From: Streptococcaceae bacterium
GTDB lineage: Bacteria; Bacillota; Bacilli; Lactobacillales; Streptococcaceae
Length of the DNA stretch: 8,780 nt
NCBI GenBank assembly: GCA_009779335.1
Contig: WREM01000032.1
Location: 1-8,780, forward strand
Reading direction: 5' to 3'
In this document: piece by piece, positions 1-6,545 of the stretch
How positions within the stretch are numbered: the first letter of the stretch is position 1
Layout: every line of letters begins with the position of its first letter
Position numbers and translations under genes: made by a program
Notes under the pieces: generated by a model
Told to the model about the DNA's origin: nothing
What the model saw: only the letters and a program-made list of their open reading frames with translations
Database searches by the model: none

Positions 1-1299
1 CTGGAATATACAGCTCGCAAAATCAAAACGCTCATTGACTCTAAGGAGAGAATGCTTGAAGACTTAGAATCAAATGAGCAGGAAGAACTTTTAGAGCAGA
101 TAGAAATTCCATTGGCTAATGTTCTTGCTAAAATGGAAATTGAAGGAATTAGAGTTGAAGCTCAAACCCTAGAAGAAATTGGACAAGAAAACGAAGTCAA
201 GTTGATTGAACTTACTTCCAGAATCCATGAATTAGCGGGAGAAGAATTCAATATCAACTCTCCTAAGCAGTTGGGCGTCATTCTCTTTGAGAAACTAGAA
301 ATGACTGCAGGTAAGAAGACCAAAACAGGCTATTCTACAGCAGTGGATGTACTTGAAACCTTAGCAGCAGACTACGAGATTGTGGATAAGATACTTGAAT
401 ATCGTCAAATTTCAAAAATTCAATCGACTTATGTCAAAGGATTAATTCCACAAATTACAGAAGAAGGAAAGATTCATACCCGTTATGTGCAAGATTTGAC
501 ACAAACGGGGCGTCTATCTAGTGTGGAGCCCAACCTGCAGAATATTCCCGTGCGTTTGGAAGAGGGACGTAAGCTTCGCAAAGCCTTTGTGGCGAGTGAG
601 GATTCCGTGCTATTGTCAAGTGACTATTCACAGATTGAACTGCGTGTTTTGGCACATATTTCCAAAGATGAACATCTGATTGATGCCTTTAAGCGTGGAG
701 CAGATATTCATGCCAGCACTGCCATGCGTGTCTTCAACATCAAAAATGCAACAGACGTCACAGCCAATGACCGTCGAAATGCCAAGGCTGTAAACTTTGG
801 TGTAGTCTATGGCATTTCTGATTTTGGATTGGCTCGAAATTTGGGTATTGATCGTAAAGAAGCCAAGGCATACATTGAAACTTATTTTGAGCGTTATCCC
901 GGTATAAAAACCTACATGGAAGAAAGTGTCCGTGAAGCTCGAGATAAAGGATTTGTTGAGACTATGAGTCATCGTCGGCGTAAAATTCCTGATATTAATG
1001 CCAGAAATTTCGCTGTGCGTGGATTTGCAGAGCGTACTGCCATTAATTCTCCTATACAAGGCTCAGCAGCAGACATTCTCAAAATCGCCATGATCAATCT
1101 CGATAAAAAATTAAAAGCTGAAAATTATGAGGCAAAGATTCTTTTACAAGTTCATGATGAAATCATCTTAGATGTGCCAAATAATGAGTTGGATAAAATT
1201 AAAACCCTAGTCAAATCTACCATGGAAGAAGCCTTTGAGCTTTCTGTCCCATTAGAAGTGGATGAGAATACTGGGAAAACATGGTATGAAGCTAAGTAA
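1..1299 (+). CDS. polA: DNA polymerase I, C-terminal polymerase region (5'-truncated by window edge)
   Basis: The frame is open from base 1, so the gene begins upstream; an internal ATG at 52 is not its start. The visible 432 residues are about half of the roughly 880 usual for streptococcal Pol I. They cover the end of the exonuclease-like region and the complete thumb, fingers and palm. Family A motifs are all present: motif A DYSQIELR with catalytic Asp at fragment residue 208, motif B (the O helix, from RRNAKAVNFG to the YG at about 258-271), and motif C QVHDEI with catalytic Asp 386. The enzyme fills gaps during Okazaki fragment processing and excision repair in the cytoplasm. The gene ends in a normal TAA, and no clear terminator hairpin follows in the 109-base gap to the next gene. 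The missing 5' half cannot be judged. Confidence 0.97.
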   Translation: MEYTARKIKTLIDSKERMLEDLESNEQEELLEQIEIPLANVLAKMEIEGIRVEAQTLEEIGQENEVKLIELTSRIHELAGEEFNINSPKQLGVILFEKLEMTAGKKTKTGYSTAVDVLETLAADYEIVDKILEYRQISKIQSTYVKGLIPQITEEGKIHTRYVQDLTQTGRLSSVEPNLQNIPVRLEEGRKLRKAFVASEDSVLLSSDYSQIELRVLAHISKDEHLIDAFKRGADIHASTAMRVFNIKNATDVTANDRRNAKAVNFGVVYGISDFGLARNLGIDRKEAKAYIETYFERYPGIKTYMEESVREARDKGFVETMSHRRRKIPDINARNFAVRGFAERTAINSPIQGSAADILKIAMINLDKKLKAENYEAKILLQVHDEIILDVPNNELDKIKTLVKSTMEEAFELSVPLEVDENTGKTWYEAK

Positions 1300-1365
1300 A
1301 AAGTAAATGTAACCAAGCTCTAAAAAAATATCGTTTCTATTTCGTCAGGTCGTAATAAGCAAGTA

Positions 1366-1386
1366 CACATCATGTTGTGCTATAAT
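1366..1386 (+). promoter_or_regulatory. Extended -10 promoter with abutting palindrome, for the CoA-binding gene
   Basis: TATAAT at 1381-1386 is preceded by TG one base upstream (1378-1379), giving an extended -10 element. No convincing -35 lies 16-18 bases upstream, as is common for extended -10 promoters. A near-perfect 14-bp palindrome CACATCATGTTGTG (1366-1379) sits directly against the -10, where a repressor would block polymerase. The start site should fall near 1393, just before the AAAGGAG ribosome binding site at 1397-1403. The promoter is well supported; the operator role is inferred. Confidence 0.6.
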
Positions 1387-1408
1387 TAATAAAAACAAAG
1401 GAGCCATC

Positions 1409-1846
1409 ATGACTTATCAATTTCAAAATCCCGAGCAAGCAGTTATTTTTGATTATTTGAAAAAGGCAAAAACTATTGCTGTTGTGGGAATGAGCAACAA
1501 GGAAGAACGATCGTCCTATCTGATTGCAGCGGGTTTGCAGAAGAATGGCTATCGTATTGTCCCTGTCAATCCTCTTTTGGCTGGGCAGACTATTCTTGGA
1601 GAAGAAGTCTATGCCAATATCAAAGACATCCCCTTTCATGTGGATATTGTAGATATCTTCCGTCGCTCAGAATTTTTAGAAGAAATTGCTCAAGACTTTG
1701 TTGAGACGGATGCAGATGTGTTTTGGGCTCAGCTTGATTTACAGTCAGAAGCAGCAGAGAGTGTTCTACGCCAAGCGGGGAGAAATGACATTGTCATGAA
1801 TCGCTGTATCAAGATTGAATATGCCTATTCAGGGCTCGCACATTAA
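1409..1846 (+). CDS. CoA-binding domain protein (YccU-like)
   Basis: This 145-residue protein is a single Rossmann-fold CoA-binding domain of the YccU-like family, close to the CoA-binding half of succinyl-CoA synthetase alpha but without the ligase half. The nucleotide-binding turn is IAVVGMSN (residues 23-30). The second strand ends in VPVNP (51-55), the VDIVDIFRRSE segment follows at 78-88, and the conserved C-terminal NRCIKIEY is at 131-138. The length is normal for the family. The start is fixed by AAAGGAG five bases upstream. It has its own promoter and is followed by an intrinsic terminator, so it can be a single-gene transcript. The cellular role of the family is not well established; a cytoplasmic CoA or acyl-CoA sensor or binding protein is the usual guess. 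Confidence 0.88.
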   Translation: MTYQFQNPEQAVIFDYLKKAKTIAVVGMSNKEERSSYLIAAGLQKNGYRIVPVNPLLAGQTILGEEVYANIKDIPFHVDIVDIFRRSEFLEEIAQDFVETDADVFWAQLDLQSEAAESVLRQAGRNDIVMNRCIKIEYAYSGLAH

Positions 1847-1855
1847 AAATAAAAT

Positions 1856-1877
1856 AAACTCTCGTCAGAGAGTTTTT
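1856..1877 (+). terminator. Intrinsic terminator between the CoA-binding and MFS genes
   Basis: AAACTCTC (1856-1863) and GAGAGTTT (1868-1875) form a perfect 8-bp stem with a GTCA loop, followed by a short T run. It begins ten bases after the upstream stop codon and ends just before the ribosome binding site (AAGGAAAG, 1880-1887) of the transporter. I see no promoter between it and that gene, so the transporter probably depends on read-through or on a promoter inside the upstream gene. Confidence 0.75.
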
Positions 1878-1892
1878 ATAAGGAAAGAAAAA

Positions 1893-3077
1893 ATGGAAGA
1901 AAACACAAAAAAAGAACCTCTATGGACAGCTACGTTTATCAATAATATGCTGATCAATTTTATTTTTTATCTGGTCTTTTATTTATTGACCGTTATTATA
2001 GGGACGGTTGCCGTGGCAGATATGGGGGCTTCTGCCAGTTTGGCAGGGATTCTCTCAGGGATTTTCATTGTGGGAGGGTTTATTGGTCGCCTTTGGACTG
2101 GAAATAATATCAGTCGTATTGGACAAAAGAAGACCCTTATTATCGGAACGATTATTTATCTGTTATTTACACTTTTTTATTTCTTCATTCATAGCATTAC
2201 GCTTCTTCTTATTATTCGTCTCTTACATGGGATTGGGTTTGGGATTGCAGCGACAGCTTCAGGGACTTTGGCAGGCTTAGTGGTTCCTACAACACGTCGT
2301 GGTGAAGGAATTGGTTATTACGCTTTATCTGTTACCCTTGCTTCTGCCATTGGTCCATTTTTATCTATTTTTCTTTATCATACTTTTAACTACACTGTCT
2401 TATTGGTATTATCCACAGTATTGTTGATTCTTGCTCTAGGTGGGGAAATGATATTGAGCATTCCTGACCATGTCAAGACAGCTTATAAGAAGATAGAGAA
2501 AAAGGCGTTTTCTTGGGCAAATTATTTTGAAAAAACAGCTCTTCCTATTGCTTTTATCGCCTTCCTTATGGGGATTGCTTATTCCAGTATTTTGTCTTTC
2601 TTGGCTAATTTTACAGCTGAGATAGGACTTGCTACTGCTGGCTCATTCTTCTTCTTGGTCTATGCCATCTTTTCATTAGCTTCAAGACCTGTAACGGGAC
2701 GGTTGTTTGACAGCAGAGGAGAGAACTTTGTCCTTTATCCTGCTTTCGTTATTTTCAGCCTAGGGCTTGCTCTCATTGCAGGCACTCATGCAAGTATCAT
2801 TTTACTTATTGCAGCAGCCTTAGTCGGTCTGGGATTCGGTTCCTTCTCCCCGTTTGGACAGGCTGTTGCCATTCGTGATGTCAAACCTGAACGCTTAGGA
2901 ATTGCAACATCTACTTTCTTTGGACTTTATGATATGGGTGTAGGATTTGGGCCTTTTGGACTCGGACTCTTAGAGCCATTCACAGGCTATCGTAACCTCT
3001 ATCTGATTTCAGCAGGCTTTGTCCTTGTCATTATTTTTATTTATTGGCTCATCCACGGACGGAGAGTTGGGAAATAA
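1893..3077 (+). CDS. Major facilitator superfamily transporter, substrate unknown
   Basis: The 394-residue protein is hydrophobic throughout and fits a 12-helix MFS transporter with two six-helix halves, joined by a charged central loop near residues 195-215 (HVKTAYKKIEKK). A degenerate motif A (GRLWTG...RIGQKK, about 65-80) follows helix 2, and its counterpart GRLFDSRG lies in the second half. These support secondary, probably proton-coupled, transport across the cytoplasmic membrane. The substrate cannot be told from sequence; drug or metabolite efflux is the family default. I chose the ATG at 1893 because AAGGAAAG lies eight bases upstream. The in-frame ATG at 1815 would start inside the CoA-binding gene, cross the terminator hairpin and add 26 hydrophilic residues with no ribosome binding site. 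Confidence 0.9.
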   Translation: MEENTKKEPLWTATFINNMLINFIFYLVFYLLTVIIGTVAVADMGASASLAGILSGIFIVGGFIGRLWTGNNISRIGQKKTLIIGTIIYLLFTLFYFFIHSITLLLIIRLLHGIGFGIAATASGTLAGLVVPTTRRGEGIGYYALSVTLASAIGPFLSIFLYHTFNYTVLLVLSTVLLILALGGEMILSIPDHVKTAYKKIEKKAFSWANYFEKTALPIAFIAFLMGIAYSSILSFLANFTAEIGLATAGSFFFLVYAIFSLASRPVTGRLFDSRGENFVLYPAFVIFSLGLALIAGTHASIILLIAAALVGLGFGSFSPFGQAVAIRDVKPERLGIATSTFFGLYDMGVGFGPFGLGLLEPFTGYRNLYLISAGFVLVIIFIYWLIHGRRVGK

Positions 3078-3089
3078 ATGTCTAAAAAA

Positions 3090-3098
3090 TGTTATAAT
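3090..3098 (+). promoter_or_regulatory. Extended -10 promoter of the defence operon
   Basis: TGTTATAAT is a perfect extended -10 element (TGn plus TATAAT at 3093-3098), placed just after the MFS stop codon. A possible -35, TTGGGA (3067-3072), is 20 bases away and too far to be convincing. Transcription would start near 3105, about 28 bases before the leader ORF and 148 bases before the restriction gene, leaving a long leader in the mRNA. Confidence 0.6.
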
Positions 3099-3132
3099 AT
3101 AGAAGTATAAATTAAGAAAAAGGAAAATAAAA

Positions 3133-3180
3133 ATGCTTGTAAAACCCCGTAACCCTATATATATATATATATATCAGTAG
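3133..3180 (+). CDS. Putative 15-residue leader peptide containing an Ile-Tyr repeat
   Basis: A short ORF, MLVKPRNPIYIYIYQ, begins at ATG 3133 and ends at TAG 3178-3180. Its ribosome binding site AGGA (3121-3124) is eight bases upstream, and the promoter at 3090-3098 fits it well. The Ile-Tyr run is encoded by the AT dinucleotide tract, so its frame after the tract depends on the repeat count. It is in the same frame as the restriction gene but is separated from it by stops at 3178, 3193 and 3217. It may be a regulatory leader peptide, or a remnant of a native gene cut off when the island entered. No homology is recognised and translation is unproven. Confidence 0.35.
   Translation: MLVKPRNPIYIYIYQ
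3156..3174 (+). repeat. AT dinucleotide tract (nine AT units)
   Basis: A T at 3156 is followed by nine uninterrupted AT units. Such tracts are prone to slipped-strand mispairing. It lies inside the short leader ORF, 78 bases before the restriction gene start. Each two-base change would switch the leader frame: nine units stop at 3178, ten units would end at TAA 3251-3253, and eight would end at TGA 3258-3260. It might instead act as a -10 region: TTGTAA at 3137-3142 is 17 bases upstream of a TATATA at 3160-3165. Confidence 0.9.
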
Positions 3181-3218
3181 TCATTTCGCTCGTAGAGCTT
3201 TTTCGTCATATATTTTTA

Positions 3219-3249
3219 AAAACACTCTCAAACAAATTGGGGGTGTTTT
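3219..3249 (+). promoter_or_regulatory. RNA hairpin sequestering the restriction gene ribosome binding site
   Basis: AAAACACTCTC (3219-3229) pairs with GGGGGTGTTTT (3239-3249) over 11 bp around a 9-base loop. The 3' arm contains the GGGGGTG ribosome binding site (3239-3245), seven bases before ATG 3253. Two of the pairs are G-U, so the complete stem forms only in plus-strand RNA; on the minus strand these become A-C mismatches. It could limit translation initiation unless a ribosome or another factor opens it. With T residues in its 3' arm it could also act as a weak attenuator. Confidence 0.6.
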
Positions 3250-3252
3250 ATA

Positions 3253-5634
3253 ATGGCTGAAATAAAATATTTGAATGATTATTTGACTGGAAAGAAGATA
3301 ATAGCCACTCCTGAGGAACCGAATAGGCAAGAAATGTTAAGGATACTGCATGAGGATTATGGGTATCCTAAAGAGTTGATGTTAACCGAATTTGGTGTTA
3401 AGAAAAGTCCATCAGATACTAGGAGAAGTGCCCTTGTTGATATAGCTGTTTTTGAAAGCGAAAAAGATTTTAAAAATAAGAAAGCTAAAATTTTTGTTGA
3501 GACAAAAAAACCGAATTATAATGAGGGTAAAGAACAACTATATGATTATTTATCTTTTGAGAAACATACAACTTTTGGCATTTGGTACAATGGTTATCAA
3601 GAAAATGGTCAATCTATCGGCTTTTATAGAAAAAAATTCGAAAATGAAGAACCGAAGTTTGAAGAAGTGGTTGATATACCGAAGTTCGGCTTCGCTGATA
3701 TTAGCGAGCAAATAAAGCGTAATGAGTTACAACCTACTAATAATTTAAAAAATATTTTTAAGAATTTAAGAGGTTACATTGCAGCAAATGCTACTGGGAC
3801 AACTCGTGATTCTGAAATTTTAGAACAGTTAATAATGATAGTTATCGCAAAACTTTATGATGAGAAGTATAAAGAAGGAGAATTTTCTGAATTTCGTGTA
3901 ATAGAAAACAATGAAAAGAAAACAAGAGATAGAATTGAGGGACTACTAACTGAGGCTAGAACTAGATGGGATGATATTTTTGATGAAACGGACACAATAA
4001 AATTCGATGATAGAACTTTGAAGATGGTAGTAGGTCAACTTCAAAATTATTCATTAGAAAAATCATCACGGAATGTAATATCTGAAGCATTTGAAAGCAT
4101 AATTTCATATGCTACAAAGGGTTCGCAAGGACAATTCTTTACCCCAAAAAATATTGTCGATTTAATGGTTGAAATTGCCAAACCTGAAAAAAATCAAACA
4201 GTTTTAGACCCAGCAAGTGGAACATCAGGTTTTTTAATTTCATCAATGTTTTATGTGTGGGACAAAATTCAAAAAAATGGCATTTCTCCAAAAGCTCAAT
4301 ACGATTTAATGCAAACGTATGCAGGGAATAATCTTTTTGGAATTGAAAAAGATTCATTTCTTTCACGAATTGCTAAGGCATACATGGCAGTGCTTGGAGA
4401 TGGGAGAGCTGGATTATTTATTGAAGATTCTTTAAATGAAGAATCTTGGGGTTCAAATACAAAAGCAAAAATTGAAGGAAAGAAGTTTGATTTTATATTA
4501 ACAAATCCCCCATTTGGTAAAGACGTTAAGTTAGATCTAAAAACAAAGAAAATTTATGATTTTGGAGATTCAGTTGAACTAGCGTTTATAGAACAATCAA
4601 TAAAGCATTTGAAAGATGGTGGACTATTAGGGGTAATATTGCCAGAAACAGTTTTTCATGCCCCAGGTAAATCAGTAGCACGAGAAAAATTATTTTTTAA
4701 ACATAATATTACTCATATTATTGATTTACCTCATGATACATTTAGACCGTTTAATAATGCTAAGTGTGATATTGTTTTTATTCAAAAAAATAAACCACAA
4801 CAAAAAGATGTAATTGCTATAAAAATTGCTGAAATTGGGCATGACCATTTAGGTAAAGAAAAATATAGATTAGATAAAAAAACATTGAAATTTACAACAG
4901 AGGTTGCGGATGATATACCTAATATTATTCATCAACTTCAAACAGATAAGTGGAATGATGCTGAAATTAGGAAGGTATCCTCAGTTGATATAAAGAATAA
5001 TGATTTGCTTGTAGCACGACCATATTTTACAATTGATGATATACCAAAAGGTTATGTGACCTTGGGGGAACTTATTAATCAAAAAGTTATTGAAGCTTTT
5101 GATGGACATGGTTCACCAGAGAGTCATTTAAAAGGATTAGGAGACTATCCTTATATTCGAGTAAAAGATATAGTAAATTTAGAAATTGCTCATAATAGAT
5201 TAGATGATATTCCTGAATCTGAATTTTTAAGACTTCGTGGAAAAGAAGATAGGAAAAAACTAAAGATAAATGATATTGTTTTTGTACGTAGAGGAAGTTA
5301 TCGAATTGGTGATGTAGGTATTGTTTTTGAAAAAGATTTAAATTCTATTTTAACAAGGGAAATTTTAACTTTACGAGTGCTTGATAACAAATTAGGGTTG
5401 ACGCCATTTAATTTACTTGGAATTTTAAATTCAGAAATAGTAAGAAATCAACTGAAAAATTTAGTGTTATTAGATACTACTCTTCCTAATATTGGAGATA
5501 GATGGAAAAAAATATCGATTAATATTAGTGATATAAAAGTATTGAGAAAACAATCAGATAAAATTGAAGCAATGGTTGAGAGTAGAAAGTTATACTGGAA
5601 AAATTATTCTTCAATATTTGGTGTCAATGGTTAG
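3253..5634 (+). CDS. Single-chain restriction-modification enzyme (type IIG-like: nuclease, N6-adenine methyltransferase, specificity domain)
   Basis: One 793-residue chain carries three functions. Residues 25-130 resemble the nuclease domain at the N-terminus of type I HsdR, with a PD-(D/E)xK pattern at Asp63 and Glu83-Thr-Lys85. Residues 160-275 form an HsdM-like helical region. The methyltransferase has QGQFFTPKN (292-300), the SAM-binding motif I LDPASGTSGF (318-327) and catalytic NPPF (418-421), which marks N6-adenine methylation. Residues 580-793 resemble a single HsdS target-recognition domain. No helicase or translocase motifs are seen, so cleavage should occur near the site, as in type IIG enzymes, rather than far away as in type I. 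The target sequence cannot be predicted. The stop codon overlaps the ribosome binding site of the next gene. The gene is visibly more AT-rich than the flanking housekeeping genes, which suggests transfer. A methyltransferase with an inactive nuclease domain is the main alternative. Confidence 0.9.
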   Translation: MAEIKYLNDYLTGKKIIATPEEPNRQEMLRILHEDYGYPKELMLTEFGVKKSPSDTRRSALVDIAVFESEKDFKNKKAKIFVETKKPNYNEGKEQLYDYLSFEKHTTFGIWYNGYQENGQSIGFYRKKFENEEPKFEEVVDIPKFGFADISEQIKRNELQPTNNLKNIFKNLRGYIAANATGTTRDSEILEQLIMIVIAKLYDEKYKEGEFSEFRVIENNEKKTRDRIEGLLTEARTRWDDIFDETDTIKFDDRTLKMVVGQLQNYSLEKSSRNVISEAFESIISYATKGSQGQFFTPKNIVDLMVEIAKPEKNQTVLDPASGTSGFLISSMFYVWDKIQKNGISPKAQYDLMQTYAGNNLFGIEKDSFLSRIAKAYMAVLGDGRAGLFIEDSLNEESWGSNTKAKIEGKKFDFILTNPPFGKDVKLDLKTKKIYDFGDSVELAFIEQSIKHLKDGGLLGVILPETVFHAPGKSVAREKLFFKHNITHIIDLPHDTFRPFNNAKCDIVFIQKNKPQQKDVIAIKIAEIGHDHLGKEKYRLDKKTLKFTTEVADDIPNIIHQLQTDKWNDAEIRKVSSVDIKNNDLLVARPYFTIDDIPKGYVTLGELINQKVIEAFDGHGSPESHLKGLGDYPYIRVKDIVNLEIAHNRLDDIPESEFLRLRGKEDRKKLKINDIVFVRRGSYRIGDVGIVFEKDLNSILTREILTLRVLDNKLGLTPFNLLGILNSEIVRNQLKNLVLLDTTLPNIGDRWKKISINISDIKVLRKQSDKIEAMVESRKLYWKNYSSIFGVNG

Positions 5635-5643
5635 GAGGGATAT

Positions 5644-6033
5644 ATGGGGGAGAATAAACGGGCTCATTTAGGTATGATTCAAAATATAATTACTCGTATG
5701 GGGTCTAATTCTTTTATTATCAAAGGATGGTCTCTTACGAGTTTAGGTGCATTATATGCTTATTGGATTGCTAAACAACAATATTTAATTCTTACTTTAA
5801 TTTTAGTTGCAACTATATTCTTTTGGGTACATGATGCGTACTATTTAAGATTAGAACGTGGGTTTAGAAATTTTTATGATGAGGTTCGAAAAGAAGAATA
5901 TATATCTAATTTTGAGATTAAACCAATATTCAAAGAATCGTTAATTTGTACAGCAATAAAAAGACCAATATTAAGTTGTGAATATGGATTTATAGTTTTC
6001 ATTACACTAATATTGCTATATATTTTCAAATAA
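5644..6033 (+). CDS. SLATT-like small membrane protein, putative pore-forming effector
   Basis: This 129-residue protein begins with a short amphipathic segment (HLGMIQNIITRMGSNSF) followed by two close transmembrane helices, about residues 24-42 and 46-62. A charged cytoplasmic-type stretch follows (YYLRLERGFRNFYDEVRKEE, about 66-85), and a third helix lies at 112-128. A helical hairpin followed by an aromatic and charged R-F-Y segment recalls the SLATT group, proposed as membrane-permeabilising effectors of nucleotide-activated conflict systems. I recall similar proteins beside ThsB-type TIR genes, and the next gene here is one. Its ribosome binding site AGGAGG (5633-5638) overlaps the restriction gene stop, so the two are translationally coupled. 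The effector role is inferred; the family assignment rests on topology and remembered similarity. Confidence 0.72.
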   Translation: MGENKRAHLGMIQNIITRMGSNSFIIKGWSLTSLGALYAYWIAKQQYLILTLILVATIFFWVHDAYYLRLERGFRNFYDEVRKEEYISNFEIKPIFKESLICTAIKRPILSCEYGFIVFITLILLYIFK

Positions 6034-6047
6034 TAAGGAGGAACTTT

Positions 6048-6512
6048 ATGGCACGCAAAACATTTATTTCTTATAAGTATCAAGATGAGGGGTATGATGG
6101 AGGGTTGAGAGATCAGATCATCAATGCTTTGGGACGAGATGGTATTTATTATCAAGGAGAAACTTCAAATAGCCCTGATATGGGAGATTTGACAACAGAG
6201 ACAATTAAGAAGAATCTCTCAGATATGATTTTTAATACATCCATATTGATTGTGATAATTAGTCAAAACATTGATAACAGTCAATGGGTTCAATGGGAAA
6301 TCAATTATGCTACTCATAAATCAAGTCGTAACGGAAGACAGTCACAACCAAATGATGTAGTATTTGTTGTAAAAGATGAACTTATTACAGATGGAACATA
6401 TCGTGCAGGAATTATAACACGAGAAAATGTAAAGAATAGTGGAGTTAATAAAATATCAGTTAGTGCAAGTAATTTTCTTTCTAATCCACAAGCATATATG
6501 AAGAAAATTTAA
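6048..6512 (+). CDS. ThsB-like TIR domain protein (TIR-like, DUF1863 type)
   Basis: The 154 residues form one TIR-like domain and nothing else. The first strand is RKTFISYKYQ (3-12), matching the FISY/FFSF opening of TIR and ThsB proteins. IIYYQGETS-like loop residues follow (33-40). The strand ILIVIISQN (66-74) leads into SQWVQWEI (78-85), where Glu84 sits at the position of the catalytic glutamate of TIR NADases and ThsB. In Thoeris defence, ThsB senses phage and converts NAD+ into a cyclic ADP-ribose-type signal. No ThsA partner (SIR2-SLOG or TM-macro) lies in the window; the upstream membrane protein is the likely responder. The strong ribosome binding site AAGGAGG (6035-6041) is two bases after the upstream stop codon. 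Enzymatic activity is inferred from the conserved glutamate. Confidence 0.87.
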   Translation: MARKTFISYKYQDEGYDGGLRDQIINALGRDGIYYQGETSNSPDMGDLTTETIKKNLSDMIFNTSILIVIISQNIDNSQWVQWEINYATHKSSRNGRQSQPNDVVFVVKDELITDGTYRAGIITRENVKNSGVNKISVSASNFLSNPQAYMKKI

Positions 6513-6516
6513 AAAC

Positions 6517-6544
6517 AAAAAACATTACTTAAATAATGTTTTTT
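6517..6544. terminator. Bidirectional intrinsic terminator between the TIR gene and rpmG
   Basis: AAAAAACATTA (6517-6527) and TAATGTTTTTT (6534-6544) form a perfect 11-bp stem with a six-base loop. The A run on one side and the T run on the other make it work in both directions. It lies four bases after the TIR stop codon and one base beyond the rpmG stop codon, so it insulates the convergent defence operon and ribosomal protein genes from each other. Confidence 0.88.
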
Positions 6545-6545
6545 C

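Noticed and set aside
628..1059. Minus-strand ORF of 143 codons inside polA
   Set aside because: It is antisense to conserved polymerase motifs and has no recognisable domain; it is a frame shadow.
1815..1892. N-terminal extension of the MFS transporter from ATG 1815
   Set aside because: It overlaps the CoA-binding gene, crosses a terminator hairpin and has no ribosome binding site, while ATG 1893 has a good one.
3099..3108. The ten bases ATAGAAGTAT shared with 7271-7280, considered as a direct repeat flanking the island
   Set aside because: The second copy lies beyond rpmF, far from the island edge; both just follow AT-rich -10 elements and are probably chance.
3188..3203. GCTC-GTA-GAGC hairpin followed by five T residues as a terminator
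   Set aside because: A 4-bp stem with a three-base loop is too weak to call; at most it may add mild attenuation in the leader.
3253..5634. A type I HsdM subunit of a standard three-gene system
   Set aside because: The protein has its own nuclease-like N-terminus and specificity-like C-terminus, and no hsdR or hsdS gene is adjacent.
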